Assembly (NCBI GenBank): GCA_036226585.1
Contig: CP108997.1
Location: forward strand, 5,084,001-5,148,000
DNA length: 64,000 bases
Source: Streptomyces sp. NBC_00708
GTDB lineage: Bacteria > Actinomycetota > Actinomycetes > Streptomycetales > Streptomycetaceae
Reading direction: 5' to 3'
The translations under genes were made by a program, and so were the position numbers. Positions 29,263 through 41,106 of the stretch are shown here, in pieces. Within the stretch, counting starts at the first letter, position 1, and each line of letters opens with the position of its first letter. The notes under the pieces were generated by a model. That model made no database searches, was not told the DNA's origin, and saw nothing but the letters and a program-made list of their open reading frames with translations.

Positions 29263-30288
29263 GTGAGCGAGAACAGCGAGTGCGAGGACTGCCGGGCCAC
29301 CGGCATCGGTTCGATGCCCGGGGGAGACGCCCGGGAGGCGGCGAAGACCGTCACCGGCTCCTTCGGGGACGGCGAGGGCATGCCGTACCTGCCGGAACTG
29401 CCGGCGCGCGGTCCCGGCGCCGACATGACCGGGCGGACGATCGGGCTGCTCTCCGAGATGTACGGACACGTCGAGCCGAGCGGCTGGCGGATCAGCGACC
29501 GGCCCGGCCGCGACACCCGCCGGGCCCGGTCCTGGCTCGGTGAGGACCTGGACGCCCTGGAGGAGTTCACCCAGGGCTACCAGGGCCCGCTCAAGGTCCA
29601 GGCCGTGGGGCCGTGGACCCTGGCCGCCGCCCTGGAACGCCGGGGCGGCGAGGCCTTCCTCGGCGACGCGGGCGCCTGCCGCGACCTCGCGGACTCGCTC
29701 GCCGAGGGGCTGCGCGGCCACCTCGCCGAGGTGCGGCGCCGGATCCCAGGCGCGCGCCCGGTCCTCCAGCTCGACGAACCCTCCCTCACCGCCGTGCTGC
29801 GCGGCCGGGTCAGGACCGCGAGCGGCTACCGCACCCACCGGGCCGTGGACCGCCAGCTCGTGGAGGCCACGCTGCGCGAGGTGCTCGCCGCCGCCGGCGG
29901 GACCACCACGCTCGTCCACACCTGCGCACCCGAGGTGCCCTTCGCGCTGCTGCGCAGGGCCGGGGCCGACGGAATCTCCTTCGATCTCTCCCTCCTCACC
30001 GAGCGTGAGGAGGAGGCGGTCGGGGAAGCCGTCGAGGGCGGCACCCGGATGTTCTTCGGGGTGGTGCCGGGCACCGACCCGGCCTCGGGCCGATTGTCCG
30101 ACCCGGGCGGTAGCGTCATGGGTGTCAGGACGCTGTGGCGCAGGCTGGGGCTGAATCCGGGGACTCTGACCGAGTCCGTGACGGTCACCCCCTCGTGCGG
30201 TCTCGCGGGCGCGTCGCCCGCGTACGCACGGGCCGCGCTCGCCCACTGCGTCCGGGCCGCACGATCGCTCGCAGACAACCCTGAGTAA
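29263..30288 (+). CDS. Short MetE-like (core) methionine synthase
   Basis: The 341-residue protein corresponds to the catalytic C-terminal half of cobalamin-independent methionine synthase. It has ATGIGSMPG at the start, LKVQAVGPWTL, QLDEPSL, the zinc-type VHTCAPE with the His-x-Cys pair, and TPSCGLAG with a further cysteine. The N-terminal half of 750-residue MetE is absent, as in archaeal-type or 'core' MetE, where the methyl donor may differ from methyl-THF polyglutamate. The GTG at 29263 has no clear ribosome site and lies only 13 bp beyond the MITE-like element. Confidence 0.8.
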   Translation: MSENSECEDCRATGIGSMPGGDAREAAKTVTGSFGDGEGMPYLPELPARGPGADMTGRTIGLLSEMYGHVEPSGWRISDRPGRDTRRARSWLGEDLDALEEFTQGYQGPLKVQAVGPWTLAAALERRGGEAFLGDAGACRDLADSLAEGLRGHLAEVRRRIPGARPVLQLDEPSLTAVLRGRVRTASGYRTHRAVDRQLVEATLREVLAAAGGTTTLVHTCAPEVPFALLRRAGADGISFDLSLLTEREEEAVGEAVEGGTRMFFGVVPGTDPASGRLSDPGGSVMGVRTLWRRLGLNPGTLTESVTVTPSCGLAGASPAYARAALAHCVRAARSLADNPE

Positions 30289-30302
30289 CGGGCGCTGGGT
30301 AA

Positions 30303-32546
<2,244 letters not shown>

Positions 32547-32778
32547 ACGGCCGCCGACACTGAGTCGAACGTCACCCGATCGGCGCATAGCACGGGCTGA
32601 CGGATAGTCGGTTCGCATTCGGGCAAGACCGGTAGACCGCTGCCCGTAGCGGCCCTCCGCGGCCTACTGTGGTCAGATGCGCCCTCGGACCCGGCCACCG
32701 GGCGGGGGCCGGGGCGCGTCGTGGCACGGAACGCATCCATCGGGTGACATCGGCATCGCCGGCTGTGAGAGGGACGGA

Positions 32779-34956
32779 ATGAAACCGACCGAGAGCGCCG
32801 CACCGGTGGCGCGGCTGCAAGGTTTCGTGGGACCCGCGCCCAAAGTGGGCGCCGTCGTCGTGGCCCTCGCCACGGTTCAGCTCGCGACCGGCTTCTCCCG
32901 CGCCCTGAGCCAGGGGCACGCCCTCTTCCCGGACGGCCGGGCCGGCTGGTCGCTCGCGGTCCTCACCGGCATCGTCGTCGGCCATCTCGTCGCCCTCGGC
33001 CGCGACCGCTGGTGGGGCGGCACCGGCTCCGGCGCCGCCCTCACCCTGGCCGTGCTGCTGCTCTACGGCTGGGTGCCCGCCGGCCTCGTCAGCCTCGTCG
33101 TGGTCGTCCTCGTCGGTGTCGCCCGCAGACACCGCTGGTGGCAGGGGCTGCTGCACGGCGCCGTGGACATCCTCGGGGTCGGTGCGGCGGCGCTGGTGCT
33201 CGCCGCGTTCGGCGAGGTGCAGTCCGTCGAGCACCCCTGGCGGCCACTCGACTGGGGCATCGACGCCGTCCCGGAAGTCCTGCTCGCCGCCGCCACCTAT
33301 CTGCTCGTCACCCGGGTGCTGCTGTGGTATTCGCGGGCCCAGCCGGGCGGCGGCCTGCCCACCGTCGCGCGTACCGCGATGCTGCGCCAGGGCCTCGTCG
33401 CGGTCGCCCTGCTCGGCATCGCCCCGCTGATCTGCGTCGTCGCGATGGCCAGACCGGTGCTGCTGCCGCTGTTCGCGGTGCCGCTGATCGCGCTCGACTC
33501 CACGCTCTGGATCGCCCGCGCCCGCGCCGAGGAGCAGCTGAAGGACCCGCTGACCGGGCTGCCGAACCGCCAGTGGCTGCTGGAGCGGACCTGGACGGCG
33601 CTGGAGGAGGCGGAGAGCGTCGGCAGCCGGGTCGGCCTGGTCCTGATCGACCTCGACCGCTTCCGGGCGGTCAACGACACCCTCGGCCACCTGGCCGGCG
33701 ACCGGCTGCTGCTCCAGATAGCGGAGCGGCTGCGGCTCGCCCTGCCGCGCGGCGCGGAGGCGGCCCGGCTCGGCGGCGACGAGTTCGCGGTCCTGCTGCC
33801 CACGGCCGACTCCACCACCAGCGCCCAGCGCGTCGCCCGCCACCTGGTCGCCGAGCTGTCCTCGCCGCTGGACCTCGACGGGCTGACCCTGGTCCTGGAG
33901 GCCAGCGCCGGTGTCGCCGTCTTCCCGGACCACGCGCTGGACGCGGAGGGTCTGCTGCGCCGGGCCGACGTGGCGATGTACCAGGCCAAGCGCGACCGCA
34001 CCGGCGTCGAGGTGTACGAGTCCAAGCGCGACAGCAATACCCCGGACCGGCTCGGCCTCCTCGGCGACCTGCGCCGCGCGCTGGACGCGGGCGAGGTGGA
34101 GCTGCACTATCAGCCCAAGGTCCGCTTCGACGGCCAGGTTGCCGGGCTCGAGGCGCTGGTGCGCTGGGTGCACCCGGAGCGCGGAAGGGTGCCCCCGGAC
34201 GAGTTCATCGCCATCGCCGAGTCCTCCGGGCTGATGCCGCACCTCACGGAGTACGTCCTGGAGACGGCGCTCGCTCAGGTCGCCCGGTGGCGGGCGCAGG
34301 GCCTCTTCGTCCCCGTCGCGGTCAACGTCTCCCCGCGCGACGTGCACACCCCCGGGTTCGCGGGCGGTGTCGCGGCCCGGCTCGCCCGGCACGGCGTCCC
34401 GGCGGGAGCGCTCCAACTGGAGATAACGGAACACGTGCTCCTGGAGGACCCGCAGCGGGCGGCGGACACGCTCGCCGGGCTGACCGGGCACGGCGTGAAG
34501 ATGTCCCTCGACGACTTCGGCACCGGGTACTCCTCGCTGGTCCATCTGCGCCGGCTGCCGGTCAGCGAGCTGAAGATCGACCGGTCCTTCGTGGCCCGGC
34601 TCGCCATCGACCAGGAGGACGCGGAGATCGTCCGCTGCACCATCGACCTCGCCCACTCGCTGGGTCTGCTCGTCGTGGCCGAGGGCGTCGAGGACGACGA
34701 GACCTGGGAGCGGCTGCGGGACCTGCGCTGCGACGCGGTCCAGGGCTGGCTGGTGGCGGCCGCGATGCCGCCGCAGGAGACGACCGCCTGGCTGCGGGCG
34801 CGGGGCGAGCACGGCTGGCGCCGCCCGGCCGAGCTGGCCGCCGCGGCGGCAGCGGCGGCGGCCGCGGCCTCCGGCGCGACGACCCAGGCGCCGGTCCCGG
34901 AGCTGGAGCAGCGCCCCTCGGGGCGCACGGCGGGCCCCCGCCCGGCGACGACGTAG
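32779..34956 (+). CDS. Membrane GGDEF-EAL c-di-GMP enzyme, RmdB-like
   Basis: The 725-residue protein starts with about six transmembrane helices (residues ~20-240). A GGDEF domain follows, with intact GGDEF at 332-336, then an EAL domain with intact EAL at 458-460 and [10 protein letters not shown] at 578-587. The inhibitory-site position before GGDEF reads RGAE rather than RxxD. The domain order, length and position next to ligA match S. coelicolor SCO5495 (RmdB), described as a c-di-GMP phosphodiesterase affecting development. The ATG at 32779 has GAGAGGGACGGA before it. An in-frame ATG at 32677 directly behind a TACTGT hexamer is a weaker, leaderless alternative. Confidence 0.9.
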   Translation: MKPTESAAPVARLQGFVGPAPKVGAVVVALATVQLATGFSRALSQGHALFPDGRAGWSLAVLTGIVVGHLVALGRDRWWGGTGSGAALTLAVLLLYGWVPAGLVSLVVVVLVGVARRHRWWQGLLHGAVDILGVGAAALVLAAFGEVQSVEHPWRPLDWGIDAVPEVLLAAATYLLVTRVLLWYSRAQPGGGLPTVARTAMLRQGLVAVALLGIAPLICVVAMARPVLLPLFAVPLIALDSTLWIARARAEEQLKDPLTGLPNRQWLLERTWTALEEAESVGSRVGLVLIDLDRFRAVNDTLGHLAGDRLLLQIAERLRLALPRGAEAARLGGDEFAVLLPTADSTTSAQRVARHLVAELSSPLDLDGLTLVLEASAGVAVFPDHALDAEGLLRRADVAMYQAKRDRTGVEVYESKRDSNTPDRLGLLGDLRRALDAGEVELHYQPKVRFDGQVAGLEALVRWVHPERGRVPPDEFIAIAESSGLMPHLTEYVLETALAQVARWRAQGLFVPVAVNVSPRDVHTPGFAGGVAARLARHGVPAGALQLEITEHVLLEDPQRAADTLAGLTGHGVKMSLDDFGTGYSSLVHLRRLPVSELKIDRSFVARLAIDQEDAEIVRCTIDLAHSLGLLVVAEGVEDDETWERLRDLRCDAVQGWLVAAAMPPQETTAWLRARGEHGWRRPAELAAAAAAAAAAASGATTQAPVPELEQRPSGRTAGPRPATT

Positions 34957-35044
34957 CAGCGTCCCGTACAACCGTGTCTCCGGGCGTGTGGCCGACCCCA
35001 TAGGATTGGGCCAAAACCACACACCAACCCCTGAGGATCGCTGC

Positions 35045-35341
35045 ATGCCTGGCATCACGCGCGAGGAGGTCGCCCACCTCGCCCGGCTGGCGCGTCTGGA
35101 GCTGAAGGGCGAAGAGCTCGATCACTTCGCCGGTCAGCTCGACGACATCATCGGCGCGGTCGCCCGCGTCTCCGAGGTCGCCGACCAAGACGTACCGCCG
35201 ACCTCCCACCCGCTGCCGCTGACGAACGTCATGCGGGCGGACGTCGTCCGTCCGTCTCTCACCCCCGAGCAGGCGCTCTCCGGCGCCCCGGCCCAGGAGC
35301 AGCAGCGTTTCAAGGTGCCGCAGATCCTGGGGGAGGACTGA
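35045..35341 (+). CDS. gatC: Asp/Glu-tRNA(Asn/Gln) amidotransferase subunit C
   Basis: The 98-residue subunit stabilises GatA-GatB and spans their interface. [13 protein letters not shown] near the N-terminus and the C-terminal segment [10 protein letters not shown] are diagnostic. It begins with ATG at 35045 after GAGGATCG and is followed 5 bp later by gatA. The complex converts Glu-tRNA(Gln) and/or Asp-tRNA(Asn) to the amidated forms. The open frame extends 19 residues upstream without a ribosome site. Confidence 0.97.
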   Translation: MPGITREEVAHLARLARLELKGEELDHFAGQLDDIIGAVARVSEVADQDVPPTSHPLPLTNVMRADVVRPSLTPEQALSGAPAQEQQRFKVPQILGED

Positions 35342-35346
35342 CAGCC

Positions 35347-36849
35347 ATGACGGACATCAGCAGCATCATCAAGCTCACCGCGGCCGAGATCGCCGCGAGG
35401 ATCGCCTCCGGCGAGCTCACCGCCGTCGAGGTCACCGAGGCCCACCTGGCCCGGATCGACGCCGTCGACGAGAAGGTGCACGCCTTCCTGCACGTCGACC
35501 GCGAGGGCGCGCTCGCCCAGGCCCGCGCCGTGGACGCCAAGCGGGCGGCCGGCGAGAAGCTCGGCCCGCTGGCCGGCGTCCCGCTCGCGCTCAAGGACAT
35601 CTTCACCACGAAGGACATGCCGACCACCGTCGGCTCGAAGATCCTCGAGGGCTGGGTCCCGCCGTACGACGCGACCCTCACGAAGAAGCTGAAGGCCGCC
35701 GACGTCGTCATCCTCGGCAAGACCAACATGGACGAGTTCGCCATGGGGTCCTCCACCGAGAACAGCGCCTACGGCCCCACCGGCAACCCCTGGGACCTCA
35801 CCCGCATCCCGGGCGGCTCCGGCGGCGGCTCCTCCGCCGCCCTCGCCTCCTTCGAGGCCCCGCTCGCCATCGGCACGGACACCGGCGGCTCCATCCGCCA
35901 GCCCGCCGCCGTCACCGGTACCGTCGGCGTCAAGCCCACCTACGGCGGGGTCTCCCGCTACGGCATGGTCGCCTTCTCGTCCTCCCTCGACCAGGGCGGC
36001 CCCTGCGCCCGCACGGTCCTGGACGCGGCGCTGCTGCACGAGGCGATCGCCGGGCACGACCCGATGGACTCGACGTCGATCGACGCGCCGGTCCCGCCGG
36101 TCGTCGAGGCCGCGCGCAACGGCTCCGTCCAGGGCATGCGCGTCGGTGTCGTCAAGCAGTTCTCCGGCGAGGGCTACCAGGCCGGTGTCGTCCAGCGCTT
36201 CAACGAGTCGGTCGAGCTGCTGAAGTCGCTCGGCGCCACGGTCGTCGAGCTGGACTGCCCGACCTTCGACCTCGCCCTGTCGGCGTACTACCTGATCGCG
36301 CCGTCCGAGTGCTCCTCGAACCTCGCCCGGTTCGACGCCATGCGCTACGGCCTGCGCGTCGGGGACGACGGCACCAAGTCCGCCGAGGACGTCACCGCGC
36401 TCACCCGCGAGGCCGGCTTCGGCGACGAGGTCAAGCGCCGCATCATCCTCGGCACGTACGCGCTCAGCTCCGGCTACTACGACGCGTACTACGGCTCGGC
36501 GCAGAAGGTCCGCACGCTGATCACGCGCGAGTTCGAGCAGGCCTTCGAGCAGGTCGACGTGATCGTCTCGCCGACCACGCCCACCACCGCCTTCCCGATC
36601 GGCGAGCGTGCCGACGACCCGATGGCGATGTACCTGGCCGACCTGTGCACCATCCCGACCAACCTGGCCGGCAACGCCGCCATGTCGCTGCCCTGCGGCC
36701 TGGCGCCCGAGGACGGCCTTCCGGTCGGGCTGCAGATCATCGCCCCCGCCATGAAGGACGACCGGCTGTACAAGGTCGGAGCCGCCGTCGAGGCCGCTTT
36801 CGTGGAAAAGTGGGGACACCCGCTGATCGAGGAGGCTCCTTCGCTATGA
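35347..36849 (+). CDS. gatA: Asp/Glu-tRNA(Asn/Gln) amidotransferase subunit A
   Basis: The 500-residue amidase generates ammonia from glutamine. The catalytic Ser-cisSer-Lys triad is readable: the lysine in [10 protein letters not shown], the cis-serine in GSSAALAS and the nucleophile serine in [12 protein letters not shown]. The segment [18 protein letters not shown] is strongly conserved in GatA. Length is standard. Its stop codon overlaps the ATG of a small downstream gene (ATGA at 36846-36849), which couples translation. Confidence 0.98.
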   Translation: MTDISSIIKLTAAEIAARIASGELTAVEVTEAHLARIDAVDEKVHAFLHVDREGALAQARAVDAKRAAGEKLGPLAGVPLALKDIFTTKDMPTTVGSKILEGWVPPYDATLTKKLKAADVVILGKTNMDEFAMGSSTENSAYGPTGNPWDLTRIPGGSGGGSSAALASFEAPLAIGTDTGGSIRQPAAVTGTVGVKPTYGGVSRYGMVAFSSSLDQGGPCARTVLDAALLHEAIAGHDPMDSTSIDAPVPPVVEAARNGSVQGMRVGVVKQFSGEGYQAGVVQRFNESVELLKSLGATVVELDCPTFDLALSAYYLIAPSECSSNLARFDAMRYGLRVGDDGTKSAEDVTALTREAGFGDEVKRRIILGTYALSSGYYDAYYGSAQKVRTLITREFEQAFEQVDVIVSPTTPTTAFPIGERADDPMAMYLADLCTIPTNLAGNAAMSLPCGLAPEDGLPVGLQIIAPAMKDDRLYKVGAAVEAAFVEKWGHPLIEEAPSL

Positions 36850-37088
36850 GCGCGATGACCAAGAAGGCCAAGAACTTCAAGAAGTCGAAGACCGGGCTGT
36901 ACGTGTCGATCGGCAGCACCGCGTTCGGTGCGCTCGGCGTCGCCAAGCAGGCGAGGCTCGCCCGCGAGGACAACGACACGCTGCGTCTCATCGACGCCGC
37001 CGTGTCCGCCGCCGCCATCATCACCGGCCTCGCGATCCTCTATCGCGAACTGAAGCGTCTCGGCGACGACGACGTACTGCTGGGCTGA
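36846..37088 (+). CDS. Small membrane protein inserted between gatA and gatB
   Basis: The 80-residue product has a basic N-terminus ([10 protein letters not shown]), a glycine-rich weakly hydrophobic stretch ([15 protein letters not shown]), a charged middle and one clear hydrophobic helix ([19 protein letters not shown], about residues 46-64) before an acidic end. One or two membrane spans are likely. The ATG overlaps the gatA stop by four bases and gatB starts 15 bp after its stop, so it is translated within the gat operon. I do not recognise a function; the same arrangement is, from memory, conserved in Streptomyces. Confidence 0.75.
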   Translation: MSAMTKKAKNFKKSKTGLYVSIGSTAFGALGVAKQARLAREDNDTLRLIDAAVSAAAIITGLAILYRELKRLGDDDVLLG

Positions 37089-37103
37089 GAGGGAAAGTTT
37101 TCC

Positions 37104-38612
37104 GTGACTGTCATCGACCTGGAGTCGTACGAGGACGCCCTCGCGACGTACGACCCCGTCATGGGCCTTGAGGTCCATGTGGAGCTCGGCACCAAGACGA
37201 AGATGTTCTGCGGCTGCTCCACGGAGCTGGGGCAGGACGCCAACTCGCAGACCTGCCCGGTCTGCCTCGGGCTGCCCGGCGCGCTGCCGGTCGTCAACGA
37301 GATCGGCGTCGAGTCCGCGATCAAGATCGGTCTCGCGCTCAACTGCGAGATCGCCGAGTGGTGCCGCTTCGCCCGGAAGAACTACTTCTATCCGGACATG
37401 CCGAAGAACTTCCAGACCTCCCAGTACGACGAGCCGATCGCCTACGACGGCTATCTGGACGTCCAGCTGGAGGACGGCGAGATCTTCCGGGTGCAGATCG
37501 AACGCGCCCACATGGAGGAGGACACCGGCAAGTCGACGCACGTCGGCGGCGCCACCGGCCGTATCCACGGCGCGTCCCACTCCCTGCTCGACTACAACCG
37601 CGCGGGCATCCCGCTCATCGAGATCGTCACCAAGCCGATCGAGGGAGCGGGCGCACGGGCCCCCGAGGTCGCCCGCGCGTACGTCGCCGAGCTGCGCGAG
37701 CTCATCAAGGCGCTCGGCGTCTCCGAGGCCCGCATGGAGATGGGCCAGATGCGCTGCGACGTCAACCTGTCGCTGCGCCCGAACGGCACCGAGACGTTCG
37801 GTACCCGCTCCGAGACGAAGAACGTGAACTCGCTGCGTTCCGTCGAGCGGGCCGCCCGCTTCGAGATCCAGCGCCACGCCGCGGTGCTGAACTCCGGCGG
37901 CACGATCGTGCAGGAGACCCGGCACTTCCACGAGGAGGACGGCTCCACCACGGCCGGCCGCATCAAGGACAACGCCGAGGACTACCGCTACTTCCCCGAG
38001 CCCGACCTCGTGCCGGTCGCCCCGGCCCGGGAGTGGGTCGAGGAGCTGCGGGGCGGCCTCCCGGAGCTGCCGCGGGTCCGCCGCGCCCGGCTCAAGGAGG
38101 AGTGGGGCGTCACCGAGCACGACATGCAGTCCATCCTCAACGCGGGCGCGGTCGACCTGATCGTCGCCACGACCGAGGCGGGTGCCCCGTCGGACCAGGC
38201 CCGCAAGTGGTGGATGGGCGAGCTGGCCCGTAACGCCAACGAGACCGGCCGCGGTCTCGACGAGCTGCCCGTCACCCCGGCACAGGTCGCCCGGGTGGCC
38301 GAGCTCGTCGCCGCGGGCGACCTCAACGACAAGCTCGCCCGCCAGGTCCTGGAGGGCGTGCTCGCCGGCGAGGGCGACCCGGACACCGTCGTCGAGAAGC
38401 GCGGCCTGAAGGTCGTCTCCGACGAGGGCGCGCTGTCCACCGCCGTGGACGAGGCCATCGCGGGCAACGCCGCCATCGCGGACAAGATCCGCGGCGGCAA
38501 GGTCGCGGCGGCCGGTGCGCTGGTCGGCGCGGTCATGAAGGCGACCCGCGGCCAGGCGGACGCGGCCCGGGTGCGCGAGCTGATCCTGCAGAAGCTCGGC
38601 GTCGAGGGCTGA
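37104..38612 (+). CDS. gatB: Asp/Glu-tRNA(Asn/Gln) amidotransferase subunit B
   Basis: The 502-residue subunit binds tRNA and activates the mischarged carboxyl group with [11 protein letters not shown] near residue 21 starts the catalytic cradle, and a zinc-site cysteine cluster follows (MFCGCSTE ... [10 protein letters not shown]). [14 protein letters not shown] and [19 protein letters not shown] segments are family signatures. The C-terminal YqeY-like tail domain covers about residues 350-500. GTG at 37104 follows GAGGGAAAG. A strong hairpin ends the operon. Confidence 0.98.
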   Translation: MTVIDLESYEDALATYDPVMGLEVHVELGTKTKMFCGCSTELGQDANSQTCPVCLGLPGALPVVNEIGVESAIKIGLALNCEIAEWCRFARKNYFYPDMPKNFQTSQYDEPIAYDGYLDVQLEDGEIFRVQIERAHMEEDTGKSTHVGGATGRIHGASHSLLDYNRAGIPLIEIVTKPIEGAGARAPEVARAYVAELRELIKALGVSEARMEMGQMRCDVNLSLRPNGTETFGTRSETKNVNSLRSVERAARFEIQRHAAVLNSGGTIVQETRHFHEEDGSTTAGRIKDNAEDYRYFPEPDLVPVAPAREWVEELRGGLPELPRVRRARLKEEWGVTEHDMQSILNAGAVDLIVATTEAGAPSDQARKWWMGELARNANETGRGLDELPVTPAQVARVAELVAAGDLNDKLARQVLEGVLAGEGDPDTVVEKRGLKVVSDEGALSTAVDEAIAGNAAIADKIRGGKVAAAGALVGAVMKATRGQADAARVRELILQKLGVEG

Positions 38613-38629
38613 GCCCTTTCCGTACGGCC

Positions 38630-38677
38630 CGAAGGGGCGGTGTCACAGGTCTCCGGGCCGGTGACACCGCCCCTTCG
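38630..38677 (+). terminator. Terminator hairpin after gatB
   Basis: A perfect 17-bp stem (38630-38646 with 38661-38677) with a 14-nt loop begins 18 bp past the gatB stop. No U-tract follows. Confidence 0.85.
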
Positions 38678-38721
38678 GCGTGCGGAGGCGGCGCTTGGAC
38701 TTCCGGGCGGACCTGTTGGAC

Positions 38722-38754
38722 GTTCACCACCGGTCCGCGCGCAGTCCTTCCCCG
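38722..38754 (+). promoter_or_regulatory. Possible PHO box upstream of phospholipase C
   Basis: Three successive 11-mers can be read: GTTCACCACCG, GTCCGCGCGCA and GTCCTTCCCCG. The first matches the GTTCACC core of PhoP direct-repeat units; the others keep only the leading GTCC. It lies 56 bp before the TTG start of a secreted phospholipase, a gene type often induced by phosphate starvation. Confidence 0.4.
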
Positions 38755-38809
38755 CGCCACCCGGCCTGCATAGCTTCCCCGCTGTAACCATCGCAAAGGG
38801 GAGGCTCTT

Positions 38810-40918
38810 TTGACCACGGACATGTCACGGCGACGGCTCTTCGCGCTGGGCGGCGGCGCGCTCGGCGCCGCCGCGGCGGGATCGTTCCTGCCGCCGTCGC
38901 TCCAGGCCGCCATCGCCGCGCAGCCCGCCCACGCGGGGCCCGGTGGGGGAGGGCTGCGGGACATCAGGCATGTGGTGATCCTGATGCAGGAGAACCGTTC
39001 CTTCGACCACTACTTCGGCACCCTGCGCGGCGTACGCGGCTTCGGTGACCGCAACGCCGTCGAGCTGCCCGCCGGCGGGACGGTGTTCGAGCAGCCCGGC
39101 GCGGCCGGCTCCACCGTGCTGCCCTTCCCGGTGCGCGGCGCGGCCGAGGAGCAGAAGAAGGACCTCCAGTACATCGGCGCGCTCGACCACTCCTGGAACG
39201 GCGGCGCGAAGGCCTGGGGCGGCGGCTGGATGAACGGCTGGATCAGCGCGAAGACCGCGGCCACGATGGCGTACTACGACCGCCGCGACATCCCGCTGCA
39301 CTACGAACTGGCCGACACCTTCACCGTCTGCGACGCGTACCACTCCTCGATCCACAGCTCCACCAGCCCCAACCGCAACCATCTGTGGAGCGGGAAGACC
39401 GGCTTCGAGCCGAACGGGAAGCGGGCCGTCGGCAACGACGCCTACGACGAGGGCACGCACCCCGGCTACGACTGGTCCACCTACGCCGAGCGGCTGGAGA
39501 AGGCCGGGCGCAGCTGGCGTACGTACACCGAGTGGGAGAACTTCACCGACAACCAGATCGAGTTCTACGCCACCTTCAAGGCCGTCGCCCGCAAGGCCCT
39601 GGCGAAGACCGGCGGCCACACCTACATGGAGTCCTTCTACGCGCAGGTCCGGGACGCCTCCGGGGCCGAACGGGACCGGCTGCTCGGGCTTCTGGAGGAG
39701 GGCGTGGCCACGCTCACCCGGCAGGAGCGCAGCCTGTTCGAGCGGGCGCTGCGCCGGGTGCCGACCGGGACGCTGGCCGAGGAGTTCGCCAAGGACGTGG
39801 CGGCCGGAACGCTGCCCGAGGTCTCCTACCTGGTCCCGTCGGCGATCGACTCCGAGCACCCGAGCGTCTCCTCGCCGGTGCACAGCGCCACCGTCGTCTA
39901 CAAGATCCTCGACGCCCTCGGCAAGCACCCGGACGTCTGGCGGCACACCGCCGTGCTGATCAACTACGACGAGAACGACGGCTTCTTCGACCACGTCCCG
40001 CCGCCCGTCGCGCCGGGCGAGGTGACCGACGAGCAGTGGGAGGGCCGTCCCACCGGCCTCGGCATCCGGGTGCCGATGCTCGTCGTCTCGCCGTGGACCG
40101 TGGGCGGCTACGTCTGCTCCGAGGTCTTCGACCACACCTCCGTCATCCGCTTCCTGGAGCGCTGGACGGGCGTGAAGGAGCCCAACATCAGCGACTGGCG
40201 GCGCCGTGTCACGGGCGACCTCACCTCCGCGTTCGACTTCACCCGGACCCGGCGGCAGCCCGCCGTGGAGCGGCCCGGGGTGATCCCGCCGCTCAGCGGA
40301 CGCTGGCAGCCGAAGCCGCCCGCCGTCCAGCACCTGCCCGAGCAGGAGCCCGGCGTACGCCCGGCGCGCGCACTGCCCTACCAGCCCGACGCCCAGGTCC
40401 GGCGGGCCCGCGGCGGTCTGCGGGTGGAACTCGGCAACAGCGGCAAGGCGTCGGCCCACTTCGCGCTGTACCCGTACGCGGGTGAGTTCCCGGCTCCGCA
40501 GCACCAGGACGTCCGGGGCGAGGGCCACTGGACCGTCCCGCTGACGGGCGAGTCGTACCGCTTCACGGTGACCGGGCCGAACGGCTTCCGGCGCGAGTTC
40601 GAGGGGCCGGCCGACGGCGGGGCCGAGGTCGCCTCCCGGATCGACGCCGGCGACCGCGATCTGCACCTCACCCTGCGCAACACCGGCCGCCGCACCCTGA
40701 CCTTCCTGGTGCGCCCGCTCGGTTACGTCGACGAGGACGATCTGCGGAACTGGACCCGCCGCGTCACGGTCAAGCCGGGGCGCAGCCGTACGGTCGTGCA
40801 CTCGGCGGCCGACGCGCACGGCTGGTACGACCTGGCGGTCACGGCCGAGGGCGAGAGCGGCTTCCGGCGACGGCTCATGGGGCACATCGAGAACGGCCGG
40901 GCGAGCGTCTCCGGCTGA
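38810..40918 (+). CDS. Tat-secreted phosphocholine-type phospholipase C
   Basis: The 702-residue protein carries a Tat signal (SRRRLFALGGG, arginines at 7-9) and an Ala-rich core ending near residue 45. The phosphoesterase domain follows: VVILMQENRSFDHYFGT, CDAYHSSIHSST.PNR and NYDENDGFFDHVPPP, which hold metal ligands. The C-terminal third contains two DUF756-like beta domains (around 490-580 and 610-690). This layout is that of bacterial phosphocholine-specific phospholipases C. The TTG at 38810 is the likely start because AAAGGGGAGG lies about 5 nt before it; the ATG at 38822 would be too far. Confidence 0.93.
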   Translation: MTTDMSRRRLFALGGGALGAAAAGSFLPPSLQAAIAAQPAHAGPGGGGLRDIRHVVILMQENRSFDHYFGTLRGVRGFGDRNAVELPAGGTVFEQPGAAGSTVLPFPVRGAAEEQKKDLQYIGALDHSWNGGAKAWGGGWMNGWISAKTAATMAYYDRRDIPLHYELADTFTVCDAYHSSIHSSTSPNRNHLWSGKTGFEPNGKRAVGNDAYDEGTHPGYDWSTYAERLEKAGRSWRTYTEWENFTDNQIEFYATFKAVARKALAKTGGHTYMESFYAQVRDASGAERDRLLGLLEEGVATLTRQERSLFERALRRVPTGTLAEEFAKDVAAGTLPEVSYLVPSAIDSEHPSVSSPVHSATVVYKILDALGKHPDVWRHTAVLINYDENDGFFDHVPPPVAPGEVTDEQWEGRPTGLGIRVPMLVVSPWTVGGYVCSEVFDHTSVIRFLERWTGVKEPNISDWRRRVTGDLTSAFDFTRTRRQPAVERPGVIPPLSGRWQPKPPAVQHLPEQEPGVRPARALPYQPDAQVRRARGGLRVELGNSGKASAHFALYPYAGEFPAPQHQDVRGEGHWTVPLTGESYRFTVTGPNGFRREFEGPADGGAEVASRIDAGDRDLHLTLRNTGRRTLTFLVRPLGYVDEDDLRNWTRRVTVKPGRSRTVVHSAADAHGWYDLAVTAEGESGFRRRLMGHIENGRASVSG

Positions 40919-40928
40919 CCGGACCGCC

Positions 40929-40980
40929 GGTCGCAGGGCCTGATCCATCCCGGTGCGGCGGTGGACCGGGCCCTGTGACC
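40929..40980 (+). terminator. Hairpin after the phospholipase gene
   Basis: A 12-bp stem with one G.U pair (40929-40940 with 40969-40980) encloses a 28-nt loop that can itself fold. It starts 10 bp past the stop codon. Confidence 0.6.
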
Positions 40981-41106
40981 ATGGCCACGAAAGGGACAAA
41001 GGATCATCTTCTGCTGTCAGAGTGACGTTCTCAGGTCATGAGACGTTTACGGGCAGATCACGTTATCTGTGGGTAAAGGTCCACGAACCCGCAGGGAGCA
41101 CGTCCC

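Noticed and set aside
32677..32778. Leaderless start of the RmdB-like protein at 32677
   Set aside because: TACTGT is suitably placed, but the 34 extra residues are Arg/Gly/Pro-rich and a good ribosome site precedes the ATG at 32779.
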